The position numbers and the translations under genes were made by a program. A stretch of 64,000 nt of DNA from positions 62,001-126,000 of the forward strand of contig JANFAH010000063.1 of assembly GCA_024663395.1 (NCBI GenBank). Reading direction: 5' to 3'. The notes below the pieces were generated by a model, which was given only the letters and a program-made list of their open reading frames with translations, was not told the origin of the DNA and did no database searches. Below are positions 23,375-33,523 of the stretch, in pieces. Numbering within the stretch: position 1 is the first letter of the stretch; the number at the start of each line of letters is the position of its first letter. Source of the DNA: Pisolithus tinctorius. Taxonomy: Eukaryota > Basidiomycota > Agaricomycetes > Boletales > Pisolithaceae.

Positions 23375-23597
23375 TTAGGCGCCGTTCACCCTCCGAAGTC
23401 GAAGTCGAAAACTTCGACTTCAACTTCAGCAATGTAGTCACGTGATGATTATATAAGCTGTGCATGCTCGTGCAAATGCAAAGTCCAAGTTTCGGCCTTC
23501 TGCTTTAGTAATGTAGTCATGTGATGATTATATAAGACAACAACACAACTTGTAGTTCAATAGATAACATTGTGATAACAGATCAAACAACTCTGCT

Positions 23598-25628
23598 ATG
23601 GATCTTGAAGCACAGCAGCTCCAGCACCATCGCCATCGCCATCTTGCTGCACTTGTAGTAGCAGTGATGATCCAGGTGCTATGTGTCAAGTCCGGGCCTA
23701 CTCCGACCAACTCCAACGCTATACAAGGTCTAGAGGAGGGTCCGGAAGCAAGTCCGACACAGAAGAACGAAACTCCGACTAGCGGAGTGGTGGCAGGAAC
23801 GAAGTCCGCCGAGACAAAGGCGGAGCGGAGTGAGGGCGTCGGGTTTAGCTTGTGCGCTACCCCCTTGCACGATCTCAGCCCTCGTATTTCAGAGGGAGAG
23901 TACAGACAGAGTGTCGGAGGTAAGTCCGACAGACAGAAGACGGAGTCAGGAGGAGTAGGAACTAAGTTGATATTCGTACTGAGGAACAGCGGAGTACAGT
24001 ACATGCTTTTATACTGCTACGGAGGTACAGCAACCGGAATCAGAACTGACATATGGAGACTCATAAATTTTCAAGTAAAATTTCCTGGACGACAAATGAA
24101 GGGTAGACGGAGGACATACGAACGGGTAACACAGAACATCTAGAAAAGGAAACAGTCCAGACGCCAGACCATGCGGTGAGCGCACTGCGGAGTACCTGAC
24201 TGCGAAGGTAGTCACATGACCCCTCAGAGAACGGACCGCTCGGTCCGGTAGGAGAGGACACAAGTCCGACAGCAGTCGGAGCGGAGATGATTCATAGCCA
24301 ACAGAAGTTGGGCAGAGTTGGTGCGGAGTGAGTGAACGACCGGCGGAGTAGGGTGCGGAGTGCACAGGAACTTATAATGAACGCACGGTCATGACACTAT
24401 GCCTCTATGACCTCCTTTTTCATTCTGACTCAGAACCAATCCCCTACCATACCTCAATCCTGACTGGTGAGGGGTGGATGCTAGAGCTCCTGAATGGTCA
24501 TCCAGACAGGATACGGACTTGCCTTGGTGTCAGCCATGGGGTTTTTGATCACCTGATGCAGGTGCTCACCCATCATGGTTTTGTGCCTTCTCGCAATGGA
24601 GTTTCTGTGGAGGAACAACTTGGGATATTCCTCTACACCTGTGTTACTGGGTTGTCATCCCGGCATGTTGCTGAGAGGTTCCAGCACTCACCAGGGACCA
24701 TCACTAGGTAGGGAGTTCATTGGACTGTCTGATATTTTTCTCACAATTTTTTAGATATTTCAAAGCAATGTTGGCTTTCTTTTCTGGGGGACAATTCTAT
24801 GCATCTCAAGTGCAATTCCCCACCAACAACACTCCCATATCAACTATGATTACTAGTGACCCACGCTTCTGATTTTTCCAGGATTGTATTGGTGCAGTTG
24901 ATGGCACTCATATTCGAGCATTCACTGCTGCTGAGGACCAGCCTTACATGAGGAACCGGAAGGGCTACCTATCTCAAAACTGTCTCTTCATCTGTGATTT
25001 TGACTTCTTCTTCACATATGCCCTCACTGGCTTTGATGGGTCAACTGCAGATGCAACCATGTGGCATGATGCACACAGGAATGACTTGCACATGCCACCT
25101 GGGAAGTACCTTCTTGCAGATGCAGGGTTTGGGACCTGTGATGCACTTCTGGTTCCCTATCGAGGTGTTTGTTACCATCTGAAAGAATGGCGCCAGGCTG
25201 GATTAAGGTAAGTTGCTATTCCATTCTGCTCAGTGTACCTGTAACTTCTATTTTATAGACCTCAAAACCGAGAGGAGTTATTCAACCTTCGCCATGCTGG
25301 ACTTAGAAATGCCATTGAACGGATATTTGGTGTTATAAAACGCAGGTGGAGGATTCTTCAAATTCCCCCTGAATATAGCATCCACACGCAAACTCAAGTA
25401 CCTGCTGCTCTCTGTGCCCTCCACAATTTCATATGGCGCTATGATCCAGAAGAGTTCTTTGACCCTGAACTTGCCATGGACATAGGAGAGGATGATGGTG
25501 TTGGAAGCCTTGGTGATGGACCAGCAGATGCTGCAGAGAGGAGAAGGGCTGATAATAGGCGTGACAACATTGCAGAGGAGATGTGGATTGACTATCAGCA
25601 CCAGCTTACAATTAGGGGACTTCTCTGA
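23598..25628 (+). pseudogene. Harbinger DDE transposase (HARBI1-like), interrupted by an LTR
   Basis: Cuts and pastes the element together with its Myb-like partner. The ATG is at 23598. The frame enters the solo LTR at 23684 and resumes cleanly at 24397 once the LTR and one copy of CTATG are removed. Exons continue to 24707, 24755-25207 and 25259-25628, separated by introns of 47 and 51 nt with GT...AG ends. Catalytic residues are visible: the first Asp in GAVDGTHI near 24900, the second in LADAGF near 25118, and the Glu in NAIERIFG near 25315. One stop (TGA, expected Trp) occurs near 24869. Inactive because of the LTR and this stop. Confidence 0.88.
23684..24396 (-). mobile_element. Solo LTR copy B inside the Harbinger transposase
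   Basis: 713 bp, minus orientation (TGTCATGACC at 24396 to GACTTGACA at 23684), with the exact duplication CTATG at 23679-23683 and 24397-24401. It is much richer in CpG than copy A at 19424-20136, so it looks younger or less methylated. Confidence 0.92.
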
Positions 25629-25767
25629 GCCTGAACATTCAGATTTCATGGTGTACAAATATATGTTCTTACAATTGTTTCACACTCATGTAGAAAAATA
25701 ACTTCCATTCTCAATAGGAAGCTAGTCATAGTCATGTACATTTTATTATGTACATGTTTGTATAAAG

Positions 25768-25872
25768 GGGAGGGGGGGGGGGACTTGAAAGGATATGCAG
25801 GGGGGGGGGGACTTGAAAGGATATGCAGGGGGGGGGGGGGGGGTACATTTGTATATTGTAAAAAAAAAAAAC
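25768..25872 (+). repeat. G-run tandem repeat and A-run between the convergent Harbinger genes
   Basis: Two and a half units of a 27-30 bp repeat, each a run of 9-17 G followed by ACTTGAAAGGATATGCA, then a run of 12 A near 25860. It could form G-quadruplex structures and lies where both convergent transcripts end. Confidence 0.8.
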
Positions 25873-25883
25873 AAGATGAACAC

Positions 25884-27141
25884 CTATCTCTGCCCATCCC
25901 AGTACTTCATCAGCTGACGCTGCACCCAAATCTGCTTCGCCGGCTCCTGATGCTTGAGGAAAATGTTCACTTCATCCGGGGTCATGCTGAGGAAGTAGTC
26001 GCCAATGTCGATCCGATCGTCTGTCGAGAGCTGCGGCATGCTGTTGATGTAGTCCATGGCAGCGTCGACGAGGGGATTGGTAGTGGGTGGCGGGGGCAAT
26101 GGGGCAGCGATTGCATGCGTGAAATTATCGAGCCTGGAGGTGATGGCGGCGATGAATGAACTGCGATCTTCTTCAGCGCACGCTTTGGCTGACGGGGGCC
26201 GAGAGCGCTTCAATCCACCTTCGGACATCGCAATGGACTCGGCTTTCCTTTTTCCACGACTGATGCTGGTGATGGCCGATGACGACGACGACCCGGCTGA
26301 CGCATGCGACAAAAAACTTGATGGTGCAGAAGGGGGGATGGAGTTCGGATCCACAGACTGCGTGTCCTCGCGACGGTGAGCATTGAGAGCGTGTGTCATG
26401 TCGAGGAGGGAGAGGGAGGGAGGGGGGGTAGGGATGGTCGAAGCGGTGGGGGGTGCGGTAGAGGCAGGAGTATCGAAGGCAGAGGTCGTGGTTGTACAAG
26501 GCGCGGTAGTGGCGTGTGGCCGGTAGATAAACTGACCTCGGCCGTGCGAGGGGAGAAGGAGCTCGACACTGGCGAAGTGGGGGAACCCGGAATTGCGAAA
26601 CGGCTTCGCGTCTTTGTGTGCCTGACTAGATGTTAGTGGATGATCCGACAAGGAAAAAACTACATTACCTTTACATACCGATCCCAAAGATCGGCATTGT
26701 CCAGCGAGATCATCGCACCGTGCTCGTCGTCATAAGCAAAGCCAGAGGCCACCGATTTAAGATTGGCGACGGTGTAGTAGGATTTTTTAAGCTGGATAAT
26801 TGTTAGCAAGGCAAAAAAAAAAGAATGATACGACGACTTACCGCCTTGAACTTCCGCTCACACGATTCAGCTGTCTTATCGCTGTTATCCGGACCCGGTG
26901 GATGATTATGAGCCATGTGGGCTGCTGCGGCATTCCACATAGCCTTCTTAAAGTTCCCATCGCTGGCCTGTGAAAGATGAGAGGCCAAGAAATCCAATAA
27001 CGCGCCTTCCTCCTCTGTTGTCCATACCGCAGCTTTCTTGCGAGTCCTGGGTGGAGGCAGGGGGTTCCGCGGGTCTAGAGGATTGATTGTAAGGCCGTGC
27101 GAGCGCAATGAGCGGGTTGATCCCGCAGATGAGCCAGACAT
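25884..27141 (-). CDS. Harbinger-associated Myb/SANT-like DNA-binding protein
   Basis: Partner protein of Harbinger transposases that binds the element ends and helps bring the transposase to DNA. Three exons fit the splice signals: 27141-26842, 26791-26669 and 26621-25884, with introns of 50 and 47 nt. The Myb/SANT-like domain is at the N-terminus (KAAVWTTEEEGALLDFL, then the WNAAAAHM helix and FKA at the first exon end) and continues through the second exon (LKKSYYTVANLKS). The C-terminal two-thirds is Ser/Pro-rich, with a basic patch and a conserved acidic helical tail. No stop or frameshift is needed. The ATG at 27141 was chosen as the first in frame. Confidence 0.82.
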
Positions 27142-27290
27142 TCGATGATCGTAGTAACCGGGTGACAATGGTTCGTACCTCAGGTGGATGCATGTGACAG
27201 TTCACATCATGTGATCCTCTTAACCGAAGCTGAAGTCGAAAACTTGGACTTCGCATTCACAGGGTGAATGGCACCTTAAATTTTGCAGCT

Positions 27291-27506
27291 TCAAATCAAC
27301 AGTTCTCCAGTTGCAACTGGTCTAGGTAGTAGGTCATCCATCTGCAGTGATTGACACATGGGAACATGCACTGACTGATGTACATAGGCATGCATGTAGT
27401 ATGCCAGGCATGCTCTGTCACTGTCTACAGCTCCCACCCCATGCTCCAATGCTGAACCTGAAAATGCAATGATTGTCCCTGGGTTGTAGTGCAGCCACAG
27501 ATTCAA
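27291..27506 (-). pseudogene. TET/JBP-like 2OG-Fe(II) oxygenase, 3' segment
   Basis: The C-terminal piece of a gene split by a Ty3/Gypsy insertion at 27507. It carries the distal half of a double-stranded beta-helix: YNPGTIIAFSGSALEHGV, whose His is the expected third iron ligand, followed by DRACLAYYMH with the Arg that would bind 2-oxoglutarate. The stop is at 27291. The upstream half is at 33110-33523. In basidiomycetes such oxygenases are expanded and linked to KDZ transposons, where TET/JBP members oxidise methylated bases. The specific substrate of this one cannot be told from sequence. Confidence 0.6.
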
Positions 27507-27669
27507 TGTTGGAGTAGTCAGAGTGAGTCTGATGAACAATGAACTGAGCTTGTTGCCCACTGTGGCACACACTGTATCTACTAAACACATCACATCCATG
27601 TCTGCCTCTGTCTGACTAAGCCCGATGTGGCTGTGCTCCTGCCCTCGGACCCTAGGTCCCCCTACTCCA
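27507..27669 (-). repeat. LTR of the second Gypsy element (left)
   Basis: Matches 32944-33109 with scattered differences. Contains the shared block GTCTGATGAACAATGAACTG. Confidence 0.85.
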
Positions 27670-28216
27670 TGTGCCCCCTTCAAAAGATGACAATGTCCTC
27701 GTCATCTGTGACCTGGCACATCCTCCCTGCCTTTCCTTGCCCCTCTGGCTCTGGTCTGCCTCTGCTCCCTCACTGGCCGTCTCACCCACTGCTTTAGCTT
27801 CACCAGTACCACCCTCATCATTTTTTTCTCTCCATTGTGTCATTTCCTGTGCACTCTTCCTGTTCCCTTATCTTCCTTATGTGTTCCATTTGTTCCATGT
27901 GGAGTTGTGTTCCTTCTCTTGGTGTGAACGCTCGTAGGCATCATGTGCTGAACTCCCCTGCTACTGGGTTTCCATTTAGTGTTTCTAACCTGTATGAGTT
28001 CCTTAGCCACATAGTTACTCTATATGGTTGGGACCACTTAGGTAGGATCTTTCATTCAGTTTTGAACGTGTAGTCCAGGTCACTTCTGTACACCTGAACC
28101 ATTTCTCCTTGTGTGAACACTACCTCTGCATGATGGCACTGTAGCACGTGACGATCGAACACTGCCTTTCTTTTTATTGCATGTTTGACAGCTTCGTTGT
28201 ACCCATCCAGTTGCTG

Positions 28217-30551
28217 CTATGCTACGTATGCCATGTGTATCGCAGCATCTGAGGTTGTTGGTTTGGTCATGCTTAGGGTTGTGTCTGTGCGTTTTGTGTC
28301 GACTACCAGTCCCAGTAGTAGCTCCTTTGGCATGTACTTGAGGAATAGTAGTATTCTGTTGTTTAGTGCTCGCACCACATTGTCTAGGTGGTCCGGCCAC
28401 ATTCTTGGCAGTTTGCTCCAGTCTTTTTCCATTGCATCATCCTCCCCTATGTTGGGTGTGCACAGTCATTTTAGTACATGTAGCAATAGTTTATTCGTGC
28501 CTTCTACCAGGCTGCTAGGGTGAGTATGCTGCAACAATGTGATGGGTGCATGACCACTTAGCGCAAAATTCCTTGACAGTTTCATTGTTGAAGTGTCATC
28601 TGCCATCTGTCATGAACATTTCTGCTGGTGTGAACATGTTGAAGATTGCATTCAGGCTGTCTACTGTTGTTTTTGCTGTGCCTGCTGTCTTGAACTTAGT
28701 GACCCATAGATGTTGCGAGAATGTGTCCAAGAAGAGACCCAGCATGTCATACCTGCCTTTGCCTTCTGGCATGGACAAGTAGTCTCTGACCAGTAGTTCA
28801 AATGGGTGTCATCATGTTATTGGTTTGAGTAGTGCATTGATTCTTGGTGTGCCGAAATTCTTGCATTTTGCGCAATCTTGTATTGCCTTCATTACCCAGT
28901 TGTCTAGTTTCGGGGAGAAATATCTGTCAGTAAGTGCTATTTTCAATGCATCCCTACCCCAGTGTCCTCCTGTCTCGTGTGCATGTTTTGCTTTTGCCTG
29001 CACTTCTACTTGTGTGATGCATTCTGTCTTGTGTCTTGGTCTGACACTTGTGCCACCATGTATTTTCCAGAGCTTTCCTTGGTCAATTATGTATTGTGAT
29101 GCTCTGTGCCATGCTCGGCTGCAGTCTCTTATGGGAGTGTTGGCATCTGTGTTGAGTATTGCATCGATTACCTCGAAGAACAGTGGTTCCTCCTTGAAGT
29201 GGTCCCTTAGGGTTTTGTTGTCTTGTGTTAGCTCTTCGATTGTGAATACGTCATTTACTAGGCCTAGTGTTGTTTCTGTGTCTGGGTTAACTGTCCATTG
29301 GCTGCTGTTGTCATCTGTGCGGTTGGTGTTGTCCCATTGGCAGCTTAATCCATCTGCTACTACATTGAGGTGTCCTGGTATGTGCCATACTGTTACTATG
29401 TTGTGTGCGATGATTCTGTCCCACCACCTTGCATGTGCAGCTGAGATGTCATTGTTGGATAGTATGTCTTTGAGCACCTTGCAGTCTGTTTCCATTTCAA
29501 TTGGGAAGTCCCATATTATGTCTGAAAAGTGGTCGAGTCCGAATTTCAGTGCGGTGAATTCTAACAGAAATGGTTTATAGTTGCACTCAGCTGTTGAAGT
29601 TCTTTTTGATGCGAAGGCTATAGGTACTGTTCTTTCCACTGTTTTACTGTTGGGTGCTAGGGTTTTGACATGCTGTGTTAGTACTGTGCCGAATCCCTCC
29701 TGACATCCATTGGTGGTTACTATGAATGGTGTGCCATCATATCTTGGTGTGTGCAGCATTGGCTGGCTCATTAGTGCAATCTTCAGTTTGAGGAATGCTT
29801 CCGTGTGTTTTTGCTCCCATTTGTCAGTTAGTTTGTGGTTGGTCATTGCTTTTCGGTACATGGTTTTTGATATTGGTTTTGGTACTTCTACTGCCTTGAT
29901 CAAGTTGCGTAGGGGTCCTTCTATTTTTGCATATCCTTTGACAAGATCCCTGAAATGTCCTGTGAGTCCGAGGAATGACATTAAGTTGAGTGCAGTATCG
30001 GGTTGTTTCCAGTTAACAATTGCTGATAACTTAGCTAGGTTGGGTTGTACTCCCTGTGGTCCTACCATTGCGCCTGTGAATGTTGTGTTCATCATGAACA
30101 GTTGGCACTTCGTCGGTGATGGTGATAGGTTGTGTGTTCTGCACTGTTGGAAGATTTGTTGTAGTTTCGTTAGCATTCCTTTGAAAGTGTTGTTGCTGCA
30201 TCTGATGTCATCTATGAACAGTTCCATGGTGTCTTCTGATATTATGTTGTGTAGACATTGTGTTGCCATCACTGAGAACACCATTGGTGCTCCCATCCAC
30301 CCCATTGCCATTCACTTGTACCACCAGTAGCCTCTGCTGTTGACAAAGAAGGTGAAGTAGGGTCTCCACTTTTCTGGTATGTTGACAGCATAGAAGCCCA
30401 ATGCAAAATCAAACACTGACATGTACTCGTGTCCACTTAGGTGTTGTTGCTTTGTTCTTATGTCCCCTTGGAACATTGGTGGGACTTGCATGACCTTGTT
30501 GAGCTCTGTGAAGTTTTGTGTAACTCGCCACTTCAGTAGTTCGTTTGTCAC
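28217..30551 (-). pseudogene. pol: Pol: reverse transcriptase, RNase H and integrase
   Basis: The reverse transcriptase starts before 30551 and is cut by one TGA at about 30312-30314, where the canonical residue is Arg. A single 499-codon frame (30311-28812) follows. It contains the catalytic FIDDI box near 30210 (a variant of YxDD), the thumb and connection, the RNase H region (acidic residue in IVTTNGCQEG and later VVADGLS), and the integrase HHCC zinc region ending near 28860. Integrase core segments lie at 28778-28596 (LFLDTFSQHLWVTKF, MTDG) and the C-terminal part at about 28432-28217. Stops between these segments mean it is not functional. Confidence 0.85.
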
Positions 30552-30587
30552 CTCGTCTGTGGAGTAGTCGTGGACTGCCTTGAAGGC

Positions 30588-31046
30588 TCATAGTAGAAGT
30601 TTCCCAAATAGGAATGACCATCCTCCTGTGCTATTGAAGACTTCAAATGTTCCTGTGATTTCAGCTCCTTGTACGTTGATGGTGCCTGTCCATGTTGCTT
30701 CTGATGGTACTATTGTTCCATTCACCATATGTAGTGTTTGTGTTGATGACTGCCATCCTTTTAGTTCATGTTTTATGGCATTGAATGTTGCCGATGACAT
30801 TGCTCCTGTCATTGCTCTGTCATCGAAGAGGGCTTGTATGTGTATTGTGGACCTGTTTGGGTTCTTGAGTGGGATTTGGTGTGTGAAGGGGACAGATTTG
30901 GTTTCGACGGTTGATGTGGTACGTTCTTGTGTTTCGCATGTAGCAGAGTATAGATCGATGGTATGCTGCTGATTATGATGTACATGTGAGTTGGTTGGTG
31001 CTATTGTAGATACATCGAGCACCAGGGTCAGTGTGCTGTCCTTCAC
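30588..31046 (-). pseudogene. pol: Aspartic protease region of the second Gypsy element
   Basis: Follows Gag on the minus strand. The putative active site reads ALFDDRAMTGAM, a divergent form of the D-[ST]-G motif, and the downstream FGKLLL segment resembles the C-terminal ILG-like motif of retropepsins. It runs into the reverse transcriptase start with a frame break near 30560-30588. Confidence 0.6.
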
Positions 31047-31117
31047 AGCAACCCTGCCTTGTTTCCCTGGTCGTCTAGAGCTACAAGTCAGATGTTGTAT
31101 GCTGTATTCCTATTAAC

Positions 31118-32243
31118 TGGTCCTAGGACCTGATTGCACAATGCTCTCCATGCTGTTTCGCTTTGGCACAGTCTCAAAGGGTCTCCTTCTGGGATGGGGC
31201 AGTTTCTGCTTCCATGCCTGTGCATACCACACCTGAAACATTCTCCTGAGCAGATCATTGCCATTCCTGGTCTGAGGGGGTATGGGGTTAGCTTGGTGAT
31301 TCATGTTGTCTCTCCATGTTTCATATTCCATGCTGCGACCTGGGCTGTGTACCTCCTCTGTCCTTCTTCATCTGTGGTCTGGTGGGGATACTGTTCCAAC
31401 ACCTGGCATACCATTTGTTTGAGCTCTTCCATAGGTGGTCCATATGTGGTGGTGTGTCATGGTGTATGCTGGAGTGTGTATCTTGTAGTGGAGGGGGGGT
31501 GGGGAGTGAATGGTGTTCACACATTGGTTCCTGGTTGTGTGTGGGACAGTGAGACTTGCCCTATTGTCAGGCATTGCAGCTGGGCTGTGAGGTCTGCAGT
31601 TGCCACTTGTTTCACCGCTTCCACTTTTTGTGTCAGCTTTTGCTCCCTTTCCTTGTCCTGCTTCCTCCTTTCCTCTATGTCCTCCCTCTCCTGCTTCAGC
31701 TTCATTGTGTTCATCTCCTTTATGGCCTTTACAAGCTTCTCCCAGTCTGTATACTTGTTGTCTAGTTGTTTCTGCACTGCCTTGGGGAGTTGCTTCTTTG
31801 CCATATCAGTGTGGATTGGTTCTGTATCTCTGCAAGCATTGCTAGTTCCCATGCTTCTTTGGCCCATTTTACATGTGCCCACACTTTCTGTTGTCCGACC
31901 ATTTTGGTTGTCCCAACATCTTCTTCGAGCATCCTGTGTGCTAGTAATTCCGACTGGTACTCTTCTGATGTCTGTGTTGCACTCTCAATGGTGGGCCATC
32001 TGGCATTGAATGCCACTGTGAAGTCATCCCACACTGTTGCTTGTGTTCCTTTGAGCGACTGGTACCATTTCTCTGCTGGGGATCCCATTCTGACTTCAAG
32101 TAGTTTTCAATTGCCAATATTTTCTGGGTGTCTGTGGCTGTTGGGTTGGAGAACAGGATGCTCCTGTTGAATGCTTTCAGGAAGTTGGCTGTGTTTTCTG
32201 CTGATGTTTGGTCCCCATAGAACAGTGGGACTGCTTCTGCCAT
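31118..32243 (-). pseudogene. gag: Gag of the second Gypsy element (frameshifted)
   Basis: ATG at 32243. A capsid-like helical region spans 32243-31762 with a frame change near 32090. An acidic/basic coiled-coil-like segment rich in Lys, Glu and Gln follows (31882-31517). Near 31270-31200, in a third frame, a CCHC zinc knuckle (CFRCGMHRHGSRNC) marks the nucleocapsid end. The frames must be joined by at least two indels. Confidence 0.75.
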
Positions 32244-32249
32244 CCTCCT

Positions 32250-32943
32250 TACTCAAGTGGGTGGTGCTGTGCTAGTCACAGGTGGCAGTACTGGTAGAGC
32301 TGGTAGAGCTGGTGGCGGTGGTTGGGTCAGGGGAGCTGGTGTGCTTGTTGTGACCACAGGTGTTGTTGTCACTGGTTCAGGGGCTGATAGTGTCTTTTTT
32401 CTTTGTGGGGGTTGTTCTGTGGACAAGACTGGTGGTGTGGGTAGTATGAGTGTTGGGAATGTGGTGTAGAATTCTTCATGTCCTGGGTTCTCTGGGGAAT
32501 TTGTTCTGGTCAGTGGTATTCCTCATATGGATGCATGCTCTCTTGGGGATGCTGGTACATTCTCCAGTGACTGTTGTCCTGATGGGAATGAGAAGTCGCT
32601 GGTCAGGGACATTCCCAATGGTGACCAGTTCAGTGTGCTGGCTGGTGTGCTGTCAGGTGTGTGTGAGGACATGAAACACCCTAGTGCATTTCGCTGTGGC
32701 TGTTTGTGAGGCAGGTTGACTGTAGGGCTGTGGTTACTTCTAAGTTGTTTGTCACTTAGCTTGGTTTTGTTCTCTCTACATGTGTACTCCTCATTGTTGC
32801 CTTGTGTCTATTTTGTGTTGCAATGGTGTGGTGTCTGTACGGTGTTGTGGTGCGGTGATGTGGTGTTATGGTACTGTGATATGGTGTTGCAGTATGGTGA
32901 CATGGTGTCCTTACTTGTGTGGGTTGATTCCACTCTCTTGCCA
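32250..32943 (-). other. Untranslated leader or Gag N-terminal region of the second Gypsy element
   Basis: Between the right LTR and the Gag ATG. Contains GT-rich low-complexity sequence and runs of TGGTGTTG-like repeats. No confident coding frame. Confidence 0.4.
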
Positions 32944-33109
32944 AGATGGAGTAGTTGGAGCAAGTCTGATGAACAATGAACTGAGCTCATTGCCCGCTGT
33001 GGCACACACTGTATCTACTAAACACATTGTGTCCATGTCTGCCTCCGTCTGACTAAGCCTGATGTGGCTGTGCTCCTGCCCTCGGACCCTAGGTCCCCCT
33101 ACTCCAACA
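32944..33109 (-). repeat. LTR of the second Gypsy element (right)
   Basis: Partner of 27507-27669. Ends CTACTCCAACA at 33109. Confidence 0.85.
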
Positions 33110-33523
33110 TTGGAATGACAAAGTCCAAGGGTGGGTAGTTGCCCATGGTTACCAGCATGTCATACCATGGATCCCATCCATTGATATCCCTGTGGTGACA
33201 AGTTGCCCAATTCACCATCACAGGCATGCTGCTATACATGGAGCTCCATATTGGCAGTATGGAGCTCATATCCAAATCTGCCTGCTGTTCTGCCTGTTTG
33301 CCAAGGCAGATCAATGCTTCCCTGCCATCTGCATACATTCATGGATGGATGACATGCAGGATCACAGATAACAGGGCATTGGTGTCAGACATTTGGTTGA
33401 CCCATTCCCTTGTAGAAGTGTTTTCCATCCTGGATTTGAGCAGCCATGAGGCTTCTGGGAAGCCATTTTGGGGCTTCAAGATGGATGAGTGCTTTATTCA
33501 CAAGGCAAGAAATGATCACCCAC
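33110..33523 (-). pseudogene. TET/JBP-like 2OG-Fe(II) oxygenase, middle segment
   Basis: Lies between the two LTR insertions. It reads toward a helical segment (YADGREALICLGKQ) and then NWATCHHRDINGWDPWYDML, in which the HRD is the expected HxD iron-binding pair, followed by GNYPPLDFVIPML leading into the segment at 27506. At least one frameshift and one TGA (near 33340) are present. Together with 27291-27506 the pieces give the HxD...H...R pattern of the 2OG-Fe(II) fold, which is the main reason for the assignment. Confidence 0.6.

Larger units (their letters stand above)
23378..27275 (+). mobile_element. PIF/Harbinger DNA transposon with two genes
   Basis: Terminal inverted repeats begin GGCGCCGTTCACCC at 23378 and, on the opposite strand, GGTGCCATTCACCC at 27275, with further similarity inward over about 70 bp. 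The 3-bp target duplication TTA stands at 23375-23377 and 27276-27278, as expected for this superfamily. It encodes a DDE transposase (plus) and a Myb/SANT-like protein (minus), convergent. Length is 3.9 kb including a 713-bp solo LTR at 23684-24396. The CpG content is visibly higher than in its surroundings, suggesting a recent arrival. Confidence 0.92.
27507..33109 (-). mobile_element. Ty3/Gypsy retrotransposon with short LTRs
   Basis: Direct repeats of about 165 bp at 27507-27669 and 32944-33109 bound a minus-strand Gag-Pol. Ends are TGTTGGAGTAG...CTACTCCAACA. The element sits inside the oxygenase gene. The flanks TTCAA and TTGGA do not form a clean duplication, so the insertion boundary has probably mutated. 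Order of domains (protease, reverse transcriptase, RNase H, integrase) is that of Ty3/Gypsy. A related solo LTR is at about 38679-38835. Confidence 0.85.

Noticed and set aside
23378..23480. GAAGTCGAAGTCGAAAACTTCGAC palindromic motif as a separate regulatory site
   Set aside because: It is part of the Harbinger terminal inverted repeat and is matched at 27220-27275.
28825..29580. 251-codon plus-strand frame
   Set aside because: It lies opposite the reverse transcriptase and RNase H region of the Gypsy element and has no motif.
31134..32009. 291-codon plus-strand frame
   Set aside because: Antisense shadow of Gag; hydrophobic low-complexity sequence.
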